Positions 34,942 through 44,199 of a stretch of DNA of 64,000 nucleotides are shown here, piece by piece. A program made the position numbers and the translations under genes. This DNA is from Elusimicrobiota bacterium (GTDB lineage: Bacteria > Elusimicrobiota > Elusimicrobia > UBA1565 > UBA9628). Location: positions 1-64,000 of the forward strand of contig JACPOW010000029.1 of NCBI GenBank assembly GCA_016191335.1. The letters run 5' to 3'. The notes beneath the pieces were generated by a model that had not been told where the DNA came from, did not search any database, and saw nothing but the letters and a program-made list of their open reading frames with translations. The first letter of the stretch is position 1, and the number at the start of each line of letters is the position of its first letter.

Positions 34942-36137
34942 TTCGGCGGCGTGTCCGTCGCCGGCTCGACCTCGGGGATGGTCGGGATGAGGCTCTCCAG
35001 GTTGGAGTTCCCCGGAGCCGCGGCCGTCGAGGACCGCATCGGCGTGCCCGGTCCGGATTTCGGCGCCGAGCCGCTCGAGCCCGCGGGCGAGCCCGACGAG
35101 CCGCCGCCGCCCCCGCCGCCCGCGGCCTGCGTGGTGGTCCCGCGCAGGAGCTCGGGGTGGTTGATGACCTCCTTCCAGCTGCACACCGGCGAGATGTTCG
35201 AGCAGGCCCCGACCCAGCCGTTGCCGTAGGCCCAGGCGAGGAAGGGGTTGACGGGCTGGACCTCGACGCTGCCGTTGCCCTTGTAGGTCCAGCGCGGGCC
35301 GATCTTGCCTTCGCGGTTCCTGCCCAGGACCTCGCCTTCGCAGGTCACGCGCATCGGGTCGCCCTCGGGGCGCAGCGGGCAGCAGCCGCGGCCGGAGAAG
35401 CCGATCGCGGAGCAGTAGCTCCCGGAGCAGACGATCGGCGTGGAGTCCACGACGCGGCGGTTCTTGTTTCCGCCCATCAGGTTGAGATTGATGTGATGCA
35501 GCCCCGGCGGCTTGGGCCAGCAGCCGGTGGTGCCGGGGGGCGGCGTGAGGGCCGGGTCCGCGCCGGGGGCGGCGGAGGTCGCGGGCGAGGGCTGCCCCGT
35601 GTAGCCGGCGGGCGGGACGTAGGGCTTCTCGAAGCCCTTGGGCGCGGGGTGGCCGCCGTCGTAGGCGTTCCACTGCCAGCGGGGCTTGCCGTCGGCGCCG
35701 TCGACGACCGTGACGTAGCCGCCGTTGCCGGCGAGGTCGGTGCTGCCGTCCTGGCCGCGACGGGCGTTGTCCTGGCCCAGGGCCTGCTCGATGAGCTTCT
35801 GGTTCTCGGGCGTGGGCGGCAGGGACTGGGCCAGGCGCGCGAACTCGCTCTTGGGCGAGCCGGGCAAGGTGCTTCCGTCGGGGGCGAACCCGGAGAGGAG
35901 GCCCGCGAAGGCGTCCTTCTCGTAGCCGTCGCCCTTCTGGATGAGCGCGTCGGCCATCTTGGCGCGGGCCGCCGCGGCGCTCGCCGCCGCGTTCGAGCCC
36001 TTGGCGTCCGCGGCGATCTTGTCGGCGTCGAGCGCCGGGCCGCAGCCGCCCATGCCGCCCCCGATGCCCCCGCCGCAGGCCATCGCGGCGAACGCGAAGG
36101 CCAGGAGGACGGCGCGGCGCGGGTCGGGGACGGTCAT
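34938..36137 (-). CDS. Lipoprotein-like hypothetical, Cys-rich C-terminal domain (paralogue A)
   Basis: LHHINLNLMGGNKNRRVVDSTPIVCS...GCCPLRPEGDPMRVTCEGEVLG...NPFLAWAYGNGWVGACSNISPVC. Confidence 0.65.
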   Translation of the reverse strand: MTVPDPRRAVLLAFAFAAMACGGGIGGGMGGCGPALDADKIAADAKGSNAAASAAAARAKMADALIQKGDGYEKDAFAGLLSGFAPDGSTLPGSPKSEFARLAQSLPPTPENQKLIEQALGQDNARRGQDGSTDLAGNGGYVTVVDGADGKPRWQWNAYDGGHPAPKGFEKPYVPPAGYTGQPSPATSAAPGADPALTPPPGTTGCWPKPPGLHHINLNLMGGNKNRRVVDSTPIVCSGSYCSAIGFSGRGCCPLRPEGDPMRVTCEGEVLGRNREGKIGPRWTYKGNGSVEVQPVNPFLAWAYGNGWVGACSNISPVCSWKEVINHPELLRGTTTQAAGGGGGGGSSGSPAGSSGSAPKSGPGTPMRSSTAAAPGNSNLESLIPTIPEVEPATDTPPN

Positions 36138-36140
36138 GGA

Positions 36141-36935
36141 CTATTTTTTGCCGTAGTTGGGGACCTGGTAGGCCGTCTCTCCGCACACCTTGACGAGGTT
36201 CGAGCACGCCCGGACGATGCCCTTGCCGTAGGCGAAGGCCAGGAAGGGATTGTCCGGGTGGCGTTCCACCCCGCCGTCGCCGCCGATGTAGGACCAGTGC
36301 GGCCCGGCGACGCCGTCGGAGCGGTCCGTACCGAGCAGGGCCAGCTCGCAGGCCACGCGCATCGGATGCCCTTCCGGCTTGACCGGGCAGCAGCGGCGGT
36401 TGTCGTCTCCCATCGTTTCCTGGCAGTAGCGCTCGTGCTTTGTCCCCTTATCGGTGGAGCAGACGATGGGCGTGGAATCGACCTTGAACCGGTTCCCGTT
36501 GCCGCCCATCAGTTGGACGTTGATGTGGTGAAGGGGAGGAACGTCGCAGTCCATGGACGGTTTGCCCCGAGGGGTGTCCGGCTCCTCGTAGGTGTTCTCA
36601 CCCTCGTCCTGGCCCTGCGGCCGCTGTCGAGGCGCCGCTCCGCCCCCGCCGCCCCCGCCGCCCCCGCCCCCGCCGCCCCCGCCGCCTTCGTCATCGCGGC
36701 GCGCGGCCGACGGCCGCGAGGGCTGACGGTAGCCCCGGGTGGCCTTCCGGACCGGGACCGGCTCCGCCGACGGCGCGGCCGCCTCCGTCGTGGTGGTCGT
36801 CGTGTTCGGGGTCTGGTCGGAGTCCTGAGAGGCGGCTTCTTCGGCGTTCTCGGCTTCTTCGGCGGGGGTCCGGCTCGGGAAGGCCGCGAAAGCGGCCAGA
36901 ACGGCGCACACGGCCAGGAAACGGGGAGTAGTCAT
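36141..36935 (-). CDS. Secreted hypothetical, Cys-rich C-terminal domain (paralogue B)
   Basis: LHHINVQLMGGNGNRFKVDSTPIVCS...RCCPVKPEGHPMRVACELALLG...NPFLAFAYGKGIVRACSNLVKVC; start set to the ATG at about 36935. Confidence 0.65.
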   Translation of the reverse strand: MTTPRFLAVCAVLAAFAAFPSRTPAEEAENAEEAASQDSDQTPNTTTTTTEAAAPSAEPVPVRKATRGYRQPSRPSAARRDDEGGGGGGGGGGGGGGGGAAPRQRPQGQDEGENTYEEPDTPRGKPSMDCDVPPLHHINVQLMGGNGNRFKVDSTPIVCSTDKGTKHERYCQETMGDDNRRCCPVKPEGHPMRVACELALLGTDRSDGVAGPHWSYIGGDGGVERHPDNPFLAFAYGKGIVRACSNLVKVCGETAYQVPNYGKK

Positions 36936-37005
36936 GGAGGGTCCTCTCGTGACCAAAGTGTAGACCCCGGAACGAGTCCTGTCAAGATTGGAACTACGCC
37001 GCGGG

Positions 37006-39750
37006 TTAGAACGCCTCGTACTGCGGCTTCCACAGCCGCGAGAAGCCGATGGACACGCCCAAGGTCGTGACGTAGCCCTTGTTCGGGCGCGTCTTGAGCT
37101 GGAACCAGTAGAAGTCGAAGTAGGGCGCCACCGACAGGTACTTGCGGACCGGGATGCGCAGCTTGACGTTGAAATCGCCTTCCAGGCGGAGGTCGCCCGC
37201 GGTGTCCTGCTTGGTCAGGAAGAAGTAGTTGTTCCACAGCTCTCCCTGGAGCAGGGCCTTGGCGGGGCCGATCTCCCGGGAGAACACGGAGCGCAGGCGC
37301 AGACCGCTCTGGGTGTTCGGGGGCTCGCGGCCGAGGTCGCGCTTGATGATGCCGGAGAGCACGAGCGAGCGCACGAAGGTCCCGTCGAAGAACTCGACGC
37401 CGGGGAAGAGGCTGTACGCCTGCTTGCGGCGCAGGCCGAGGGCGGCCTCGAACTCCCCATCGTACTGCAGGCCGAGCGAGGGACCCCACGAGCGCGCGAG
37501 CCACTCGCTGCGGATCTGCCCCGCGCGGTGGGTGCCGAGCGTCAGGAGCATGATGCGGTTGGCCGCGAGGTTGACGGTCGCCGGCGCGTTGCGCGGCTCG
37601 ATGCGGCTCTTCGCGTACTCCGCCTCGACGGTGTTCGTCCACTTGAACTCGCTCTTCAGGTACTCGGCGTCGGCCTTGAACACGCCGCCGACGAGCAGCT
37701 CGTTGAAGCCCTGGATGCGGGAGTTGGGCACCGCGTTGAACTCGTCGGAGCGCACGACCTTGGTCTGGCGCAGGTTCAGCCCCACGTCGCGGAAGTTCAG
37801 GCGCCAGAGGCCCGGCGTGCTCAGCGGCGCGCCGGTCATCCAGTCGTGGTAGTCCGCGGGCGAGGCGCGCCCCGCCCGCGCGCGCAGCTCCTCGAGCACG
37901 GAGGGCCCGACGGCCGGCGAGCCCGGCAGCGGGTCGCGCGGCTCGGGCAGGCCCAGCGCGTCGGCGGCCGCGCGCGAGGTGGCGACGCGGTAGATGCCGG
38001 AGGCGTCGAGCGGGGCGCCGCGCACGCGTTTCTTCGAATCCGCGCCGGCGACGACGAAGCGGGGGCGGCCGCCGAGCGAGCCGCCGGAGGCCTCCCTCCG
38101 GGACTGGTCGGCCGACTCGTCGATGAGGGCCTTGAGGCGGTCGCCCTTAAGCGCGACGACCACCGCCGCGTCGGACGGCCCGAGCCATTCGCGCACGTAG
38201 GACTCGCGGATCTCGCCGACGCTCTGCACGCCGAGGGCGGGCGCCAGCAGGAGGCCCGCCTCGGCCTTGCCGCGCTCGGAGAGCAGGCCGGCGGCCATCG
38301 TCCAGAAATCGCGCGCCTCGTAGATCGGGAAGCCGCCCGCGCGCTCGCCCGGCGTGAACACGGCGCGCGCGTCGGGCAGCAGCGGGGGGATGGTCGAGCT
38401 CAGGATCGCGAAGGCGTCGAAGGAGCCCTCGGGGTAGCCCTCGGCGGGGTTGACCGCGTCGTCGAGGAACACGGCCGATTGCGCGACGCGCCAGTCCACG
38501 CGCTCGCCGTCCGGCGTGCGCGTGACCTCGACGAGGTTGAGGGCCGGGTCGTAGGCGCGCAGGGGAGGGAACGCGTTGGCGAAGACGGGGCGGTCGTCCT
38601 GCTCGACGACGCTCGCCGGCGGGGCCGTCCGGCTCAGGAACGGCGCGTCGTCGCCGACGATCAGGTCGAGGCCCCGCGCGAGCGTGCTGAGGCGCGCCTG
38701 GTCGGCGCTCGTCAGGTCGGAGAGGACGAGCACGAGGTCGGCCTCGGCGCGCAGGCGCGGGATCAGGGGCTCGAGCGCCGCGAGCGGGTCGAGGATCTTG
38801 AAGGCGGCGAGGCCCTGGGCCTTGAGGGCGCGCTCCGCGCGCGGCGGGGTGAGGCCCGCGACGGCCACGCGCACGCCCGAGGCCTCGAACACCTCGTAGG
38901 GCCGCACGACCGTCCTCGCGGAGTCCGTCGAGTAGACGAGGTTGGCCGAGAGCCAGCGCACGCCCTGCGGACGCGCCGCGGCGTACGCGGCCAGCTCGGG
39001 CCAGTGCTCGAGCTCGGAGGCCGAGACGGAGGCCAGGCGCAGCCCCGCCCGCTCGAGCGCGGCGAGGACGGGCGCGCCGTGCGCGTCGGAGCCGGCCGAG
39101 CCGAAGGTCCCGCCGCGCGCCAGCCCGGTGAACGGCGCCCGGGCCGCCTCGGCCTCGGCGGCCGCGCCCAGGCGCCCGAGCCCGCCGAAGGTGCGGCCGA
39201 CGACGGCGACCGCCGCGTCGCGGCCCTTCCAGCGCAGGCGGTAGTACGCGGCCAGGCCCGAGCGCACGCGGCCCGTCGCCGGCTTCTCCAGGCGCGCGCG
39301 CAGGGCGAGCAAGGTCTCCCCATCGGGGCCGGTCGTCGAGGCGAACTCGGCGTCGCCGGGGATGAGGCGTACCGAGTCGGCGACGCGGAAGGTCTTCGGG
39401 TCGGCCGCGGCCAGCCTGAGCGAGTCGACCAAAGACTCGTCGGCGGGGAACACGAACACGACCTCGGCGTCGCCCTCGAGGACGGCGGCCGTCGAGGTCT
39501 CGTCGCCGTTGGGCGCGCCGCGCCCCGGGGGCAGGCGGAAGCGGTAGTCCGGGCCGCCGAAGTACACCGGCACGCTCTCCACGCCGAGCAGGGCCGCCTC
39601 GCTCCCGGCGTCGCGCAGCACCCGCTCGAGCGGCTGCGCCAACTGGAGCGTCGTGCGCGTCGGCGTGTCCTCAATCAGCGCCAGCCGCACCGGGGCGGCG
39701 TTCGCAGCGACGGAAACGGAAACGGCGACGGCGAGCAGGAACGCGATCAC
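37006..39750 (-). CDS. 5'-nucleotidase-like protein with C-terminal beta-barrel-like region
   Basis: 5'-nucleotidase C-domain-like YVREWLGPSDAAVVVALKGDRLKALIDE...GIYRVATSRAAADALG; C-terminal alternating beta strands ending WKPQYEAF. Confidence 0.6.
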   Translation of the reverse strand: MIAFLLAVAVSVSVAANAAPVRLALIEDTPTRTTLQLAQPLERVLRDAGSEAALLGVESVPVYFGGPDYRFRLPPGRGAPNGDETSTAAVLEGDAEVVFVFPADESLVDSLRLAAADPKTFRVADSVRLIPGDAEFASTTGPDGETLLALRARLEKPATGRVRSGLAAYYRLRWKGRDAAVAVVGRTFGGLGRLGAAAEAEAARAPFTGLARGGTFGSAGSDAHGAPVLAALERAGLRLASVSASELEHWPELAAYAAARPQGVRWLSANLVYSTDSARTVVRPYEVFEASGVRVAVAGLTPPRAERALKAQGLAAFKILDPLAALEPLIPRLRAEADLVLVLSDLTSADQARLSTLARGLDLIVGDDAPFLSRTAPPASVVEQDDRPVFANAFPPLRAYDPALNLVEVTRTPDGERVDWRVAQSAVFLDDAVNPAEGYPEGSFDAFAILSSTIPPLLPDARAVFTPGERAGGFPIYEARDFWTMAAGLLSERGKAEAGLLLAPALGVQSVGEIRESYVREWLGPSDAAVVVALKGDRLKALIDESADQSRREASGGSLGGRPRFVVAGADSKKRVRGAPLDASGIYRVATSRAAADALGLPEPRDPLPGSPAVGPSVLEELRARAGRASPADYHDWMTGAPLSTPGLWRLNFRDVGLNLRQTKVVRSDEFNAVPNSRIQGFNELLVGGVFKADAEYLKSEFKWTNTVEAEYAKSRIEPRNAPATVNLAANRIMLLTLGTHRAGQIRSEWLARSWGPSLGLQYDGEFEAALGLRRKQAYSLFPGVEFFDGTFVRSLVLSGIIKRDLGREPPNTQSGLRLRSVFSREIGPAKALLQGELWNNYFFLTKQDTAGDLRLEGDFNVKLRIPVRKYLSVAPYFDFYWFQLKTRPNKGYVTTLGVSIGFSRLWKPQYEAF

Positions 39751-39872
39751 GAGGGGGCCATTCTATCAAACGAGAGGAAACCCGGGTGGGCGAGCCCTAG
39801 CCGCCGTCGATCCGATGTCCCGAGTGATATCGGATCGACGGCGGCGGCGTCAACCCTCCGCCCGGCGTTTAC

Positions 39873-42188
39873 TTATTGAGTGACCGCGTTGCGGGAGCGG
39901 CGCTCGGCCTGTCCGACGGGCAGCGGCGGCGTCAGCGCGGTCAGGTCGGCCGCGATGCGCAAAGTCTCGTCGAGCACGGAGTCGGGCGCGTCGGCGGTCG
40001 TCCCGGGGCCGTCCTCGTCGTCGTCGACGGGCGCGGCGGGCGGGGTGGCGGCCGTCGCGGTGGACACGGCGGGCGCCTTGCCGTCGAGGATGGCCAAGGT
40101 GATCTCCTCGGAGGGGAAGGGCTTGTCCTTGCGGGCGGCGCGCTCCTTCTTTCGGGCGGCGGCGCGGTCCTCGTCGGTCTTGCGCTCGGCCAGGCGCGCC
40201 TTCTCGTTGAGGGAGAGGGCCTTGTCCTTCTTCTGCTTCTCCCAGCGCGCCATGTCCTCCTTGATCCACTGGAACTCGCGGGAGGCGGCGACGCGGGCCG
40301 TCGAGGCCTTCGCCAAGGTCGACAGGCGCGCCTGCAAGGTCGCGCTGCGGTCGTACGGCGCGGGCTCGACCTCGTCGTAGGGCAAGGCGCTCTTCTGGGA
40401 GCTCTCGGTGGACTCGCTGATGTCCCCGTAAAAGGGGATGTGGATGTCGGGCAGCACGCCGCGGTGCTGGGTCGAGCCGCCGGAGACCCGGTAGAACTTC
40501 TGGATGGTCAGCTTCAGCGCCCCGGGCTTGTAGGAGCGGTAGGCGGGGGGAAGGTACTGGTTCAGCTCGAGGACGGACTGCACGGTGCCCTTGCCGAAGG
40601 TGTTCTTCTCGCCGACGACGATGCCGCGGCCGTAGTCCTGCAGGGCCGCCGCGAAGATCTCCGAGGCCGAGGCGGAGCCGTGGGAGGTGAGCACGATCAT
40701 GGGCCCGTCGAAGCCGGTCATCGAGTCGGTGTCGCGCAGAAGCTTGATGGTGCCGCGCGCGTCCTTGACCTGGACGACGGGGCCGGCGTTGATGAACAGC
40801 CCGGTCAGCGAGACGGCCTCGGACAGGGAGCCGCCGCCGTCGCGGCGCAGGTCGATGATCAGGGAGTCCACGCCGCGGCGCTTCATCTCGCCGACGAGGC
40901 GCTCGGTGTCGCGCGTGGCGCTCTTGCCGTCGGAGCCGCCGCGCATGTCGGCGTAGAACGACGGGAGGTCGAGGACGCCGATCTTGGAGGGCTTGCCGCC
41001 CTTGCCGGGCACGGTGAAGATCTTGGCCTTGGCCTCCTGGTCGGTGAGCTTGATCTCGTCGCGCACGAGCGTGATGACCACGCGCGTCGAGGGGTCGATC
41101 GCGTCGGCGGGGATGACGCGCATGCGCACGGTGGAACCCTTCTCGCCGCGGATCATCTGCACGAGGCGGTCGAGCTTCATGCCGACGGCCTCGACGAACG
41201 GGCCGTCGCCCTGGGCGACCGCCTCGATCTTGTCGTTGGGCTTGAGGCGCTTGTCGGAGTCGGCGGGGCCGCCGGGGACGAGGGAGACGATGCGCGCGTA
41301 GCCGTCCTCGGAGCGCAGGACGGCGCCGATGCCGACGAGGGAGAGCTTCATGCTGATGTCGAAGTTCTCCTTCTGGGCGGCGGCGAGGTAGTCGGTGTGC
41401 GGGTCGAACACGCGCGTCAGCGCGGAGACGAAGGTCGAGAACACGTCGATGCCGTCGTACTCCTTGTAGCTGCGCAGGATGCGGTCGTAGCGCTGGTCGA
41501 TCGTCTCCTTGGCCGTGAGCTCCTTGGCGGGCTTGGCGGCTTCGTCCTTCTTGGCCTCGGGCTTCGCGTCGGCCTTGGCGTCGGGCTTCGGCGCCTCGGC
41601 GACGGCGGGGGCTTTGTCCTTCTTCTCCTGCGCGGCCTTCGCGGCGGCGGCCTTGGCCTCGTCGCTCTTGAGCTTGGCGAGGCGCTCGAGCAGGACCTCG
41701 TGCTTGATGCGCAGGCGCCACAGCTCCTTGGCGTCGGCGGGCGTCGCGGGCCAGGGCAGCTCGTGACGGTCGAGGACGATCTTGTCGTCGTTGGTGAAGG
41801 TGAAGGTGGAGGCGGTGAGCGTCTTGACGAGGGCGACGCGCTCGTCGAGGCGCTTGAGGACGCGCTCGTAGATCTCGTAGGCCGCCTCGACGTCGCCGTC
41901 CTTGATGCGGTCGTCGAGAGTCGTCGCGTACTTGGCCTCGAACTCGTCCACGTCGCTCTTCTCGAGGATCATGTGGTTGTAGTCGTACGCCTCGATGTAG
42001 TTGCGGAGGAACTCCTTGGAGACGGCGTCGTCGATCGGGCGGCGCGCGTAGTGGGTCTGCTCGAGCAGGCGGCCGACGAGTTCGGCCACGATCGGCCCGC
42101 CCCCGTACTTGTCGAAGGCGGAGGCCGGGACCGCGAGGACCAGGGCCAGGGAGGCGGCGAGCAGACGGCGGAAGATCGGGGAGTTCAT
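39873..42188 (-). CDS. prc: Tail-specific (Prc/CtpA, S41) protease
   Basis: TRVFDPHTDYLAAAQKENFDISMKLSLVGIGAVL; PDZ; GSASASEIFAAALQDYGRGIVVGEKNTFGKGTVQ. Confidence 0.93.
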   Translation of the reverse strand: MNSPIFRRLLAASLALVLAVPASAFDKYGGGPIVAELVGRLLEQTHYARRPIDDAVSKEFLRNYIEAYDYNHMILEKSDVDEFEAKYATTLDDRIKDGDVEAAYEIYERVLKRLDERVALVKTLTASTFTFTNDDKIVLDRHELPWPATPADAKELWRLRIKHEVLLERLAKLKSDEAKAAAAKAAQEKKDKAPAVAEAPKPDAKADAKPEAKKDEAAKPAKELTAKETIDQRYDRILRSYKEYDGIDVFSTFVSALTRVFDPHTDYLAAAQKENFDISMKLSLVGIGAVLRSEDGYARIVSLVPGGPADSDKRLKPNDKIEAVAQGDGPFVEAVGMKLDRLVQMIRGEKGSTVRMRVIPADAIDPSTRVVITLVRDEIKLTDQEAKAKIFTVPGKGGKPSKIGVLDLPSFYADMRGGSDGKSATRDTERLVGEMKRRGVDSLIIDLRRDGGGSLSEAVSLTGLFINAGPVVQVKDARGTIKLLRDTDSMTGFDGPMIVLTSHGSASASEIFAAALQDYGRGIVVGEKNTFGKGTVQSVLELNQYLPPAYRSYKPGALKLTIQKFYRVSGGSTQHRGVLPDIHIPFYGDISESTESSQKSALPYDEVEPAPYDRSATLQARLSTLAKASTARVAASREFQWIKEDMARWEKQKKDKALSLNEKARLAERKTDEDRAAARKKERAARKDKPFPSEEITLAILDGKAPAVSTATAATPPAAPVDDDEDGPGTTADAPDSVLDETLRIAADLTALTPPLPVGQAERRSRNAVTQ

Positions 42189-42194
42189 GGTGTT

Positions 42195-44153
42195 TTACCT
42201 TTGCGCGGAGCTGCGGGCGACGAATTGGTTCACGAAGTCTGCGTCATTTTGGAGCGTCCAGTCCAGGTCGGCGGCGTTGAGGTCGAAGCGGGCGAGCAGG
42301 CCGGCGGCCTGCTCCTTGGTGAAGCCGGAGGCGGCGAGGTCGGCGAGGATGGCGGAGCGGGTCTCGGGCTTCTTGAGGTGCTCGCGCCACGCGCGCACGC
42401 CGGGCTGATAGTCCTCGACGCGGTTGCGGACCGCGCGGCTCATCCAGGGCATCTCGAGCGCGATGCGCTCGTCGGGCAGGCGGCCCGCGACGGGCGCAGA
42501 GCGGCCGAAGGCCTGCTCGAAGTCGATCAGCCAGGGCAGGCCCTTGTCGTGCGCGGCGAGGACGTTGCCGGGGTTCACGTCGGAGACGCCGAAGGTGCGG
42601 ATGAACACGGCGGCGGCCACGCGCTGCTCCAGGTCGAAGGCGTCGGAGTAATACGCCGGGGACGCGTCGATCCTCTCCATGACCATGTACGAGTCGAAGC
42701 CGTTCTCGACGGCGAGCGAGGCGGGGACGCGGAAGTAGCGGCCGAAGAAGCGCCGGGCGAGGCGGCGGACGGCGACCTCGTTGCGGATGATGTCCCACTG
42801 CGCGATCTTGACGACGAGGGGGGCCTTGCCCGGCTTGGACACCGAGAGGATGGTCGTGTTGAGCTTGCCGGGGTCGTCGCCGTGGAGCTTCTGCGGGTTC
42901 TTGGCGTTCGCCGGGTCCCAGCCGAGGCGCTTGACCACCTCGCCGCCGCTCACGACGGAGTCGTCGAGGCCGGCCGGGCCTTTGGGCGCCGGGCCGAAGA
43001 CGAGGCGCGGCGCGGCGGGGCGGGCGGCGTCGCGCGCGGCGAGCTCGGCGAGCGGCGCCGCGGCGGCCTTCGATGACTTCAGGTCGGCGAGGGTCCTGCC
43101 CCACGCGGCGGAGTCGGGGCCGAGGCGGGCGCGCAGGCCGGACAGGAACTCCGCGCCGTCGATGCCCGCGCGGGCCAGGAGCTCCGGCGCCATCATCTGG
43201 TCGAGGACGGCCTTGGGGCCGCCGTCGGTCAGGCTGCCGGCGTCGACGATCACCCAGCGCGTGCGCCAATGCTGCCACACGAGGTTGCCGCGCGCGAGGT
43301 CGGCGGTGACGCCCTTGGAGATCAGCTTGGCGGCGAGCTCGGGCCAGCCCTCGGACTGGGAGCGGGACAGCGCCCCGCGCTCGAGCAGCTGATGGGCCGT
43401 CGCGCCGTCGATGTATTCCTTGACGAGGACCGTGCCGTCGGGGCTTTCGCCGTAGAGCTTGGCCACGGGCAGGTCGGATCCGGCGAGCGCGCGCAGGATG
43501 GCGGCTTCCTCGCGCACGCCGGGAAGCGCCATCGCGCCGGGGTGGAGGAGCTTGACCGCGTAGTTGCCGTCGGCGGTCTTCCAGACCTTCGAGGTCCCGC
43601 CCTCGCCGGCGACGGAGCCCAAGGTCGTCTTCAGGCGGCCGACGCGCAAAGTGTCGCCGGCCTTGCCGGGCCAGGAGGGGAAGCGCTCGCCGAACGGGAG
43701 CTTCTCGCGCAGCGCGGCCCAGAAGCCGGGCTTGGCCTGGTCGAACAGCTCGGCGCCTTGCGCCGCGGCCTGCTCTCCGGCCGCCTTCTCGGGAACGGCG
43801 GCGGCGGAGGCGCGGGCCTCGGCGAGCGCCGCGGGCTTGGCCGGGGTCACGACGGAGGCCGGCAAAGCGGGCACGGCGGCCTGGACCGGGACGGCCGGCT
43901 GGACCGCCGCGACGGCCGAGACGGGGACGAGCGACGGGGACGGGGCCAAGGCGGACGCCAGGTTCGGCCCGGCGAGCCCCGTCAGCGACGGCACGGTCAT
44001 CGTCACCGGCGCGGGGGCGCCCAAGGTCGTCCCGATCGCGCCCGACTGCGACCCGGGAGAGGCCTGCCCCGACACGGGGCCCTCGACCTGGCCGGCCCGG
44101 AGAGGGACCGCCAGGGCGATGAGAAAGAGCGCCCGGGGGACGGAGGGTATCAC
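42195..44153 (-). CDS. Signal-peptide protein with Pro/Ala-rich leader and two kinase-like domains
   Basis: First: SVAGEGGTSKVWKTADGNYAVKLLHPG...LVKEYIDG. Second: PLVVKIAQWDIIRNEVAVRRLARRFF...FGVSDVNPGNVLAAHDKGLPWLIDFEQAFG. Confidence 0.65.
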   Translation of the reverse strand: MIPSVPRALFLIALAVPLRAGQVEGPVSGQASPGSQSGAIGTTLGAPAPVTMTVPSLTGLAGPNLASALAPSPSLVPVSAVAAVQPAVPVQAAVPALPASVVTPAKPAALAEARASAAAVPEKAAGEQAAAQGAELFDQAKPGFWAALREKLPFGERFPSWPGKAGDTLRVGRLKTTLGSVAGEGGTSKVWKTADGNYAVKLLHPGAMALPGVREEAAILRALAGSDLPVAKLYGESPDGTVLVKEYIDGATAHQLLERGALSRSQSEGWPELAAKLISKGVTADLARGNLVWQHWRTRWVIVDAGSLTDGGPKAVLDQMMAPELLARAGIDGAEFLSGLRARLGPDSAAWGRTLADLKSSKAAAAPLAELAARDAARPAAPRLVFGPAPKGPAGLDDSVVSGGEVVKRLGWDPANAKNPQKLHGDDPGKLNTTILSVSKPGKAPLVVKIAQWDIIRNEVAVRRLARRFFGRYFRVPASLAVENGFDSYMVMERIDASPAYYSDAFDLEQRVAAAVFIRTFGVSDVNPGNVLAAHDKGLPWLIDFEQAFGRSAPVAGRLPDERIALEMPWMSRAVRNRVEDYQPGVRAWREHLKKPETRSAILADLAASGFTKEQAAGLLARFDLNAADLDWTLQNDADFVNQFVARSSAQR

Positions 44154-44199
44154 GAAGCCACTATAACAGGAGTTCGGAGGGCGCGCCAGGGGGAGGGCG

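Noticed and set aside
36988-39879. 963-aa plus-strand ORF opposite the 5'-nucleotidase-like gene
   Set aside because: Shadow ORF; the minus strand has signal peptide and domain support
39876-43076. 1066-aa plus-strand ORF
   Set aside because: Shadow of prc and the kinase-like gene; G/V/L/E repeats without motifs
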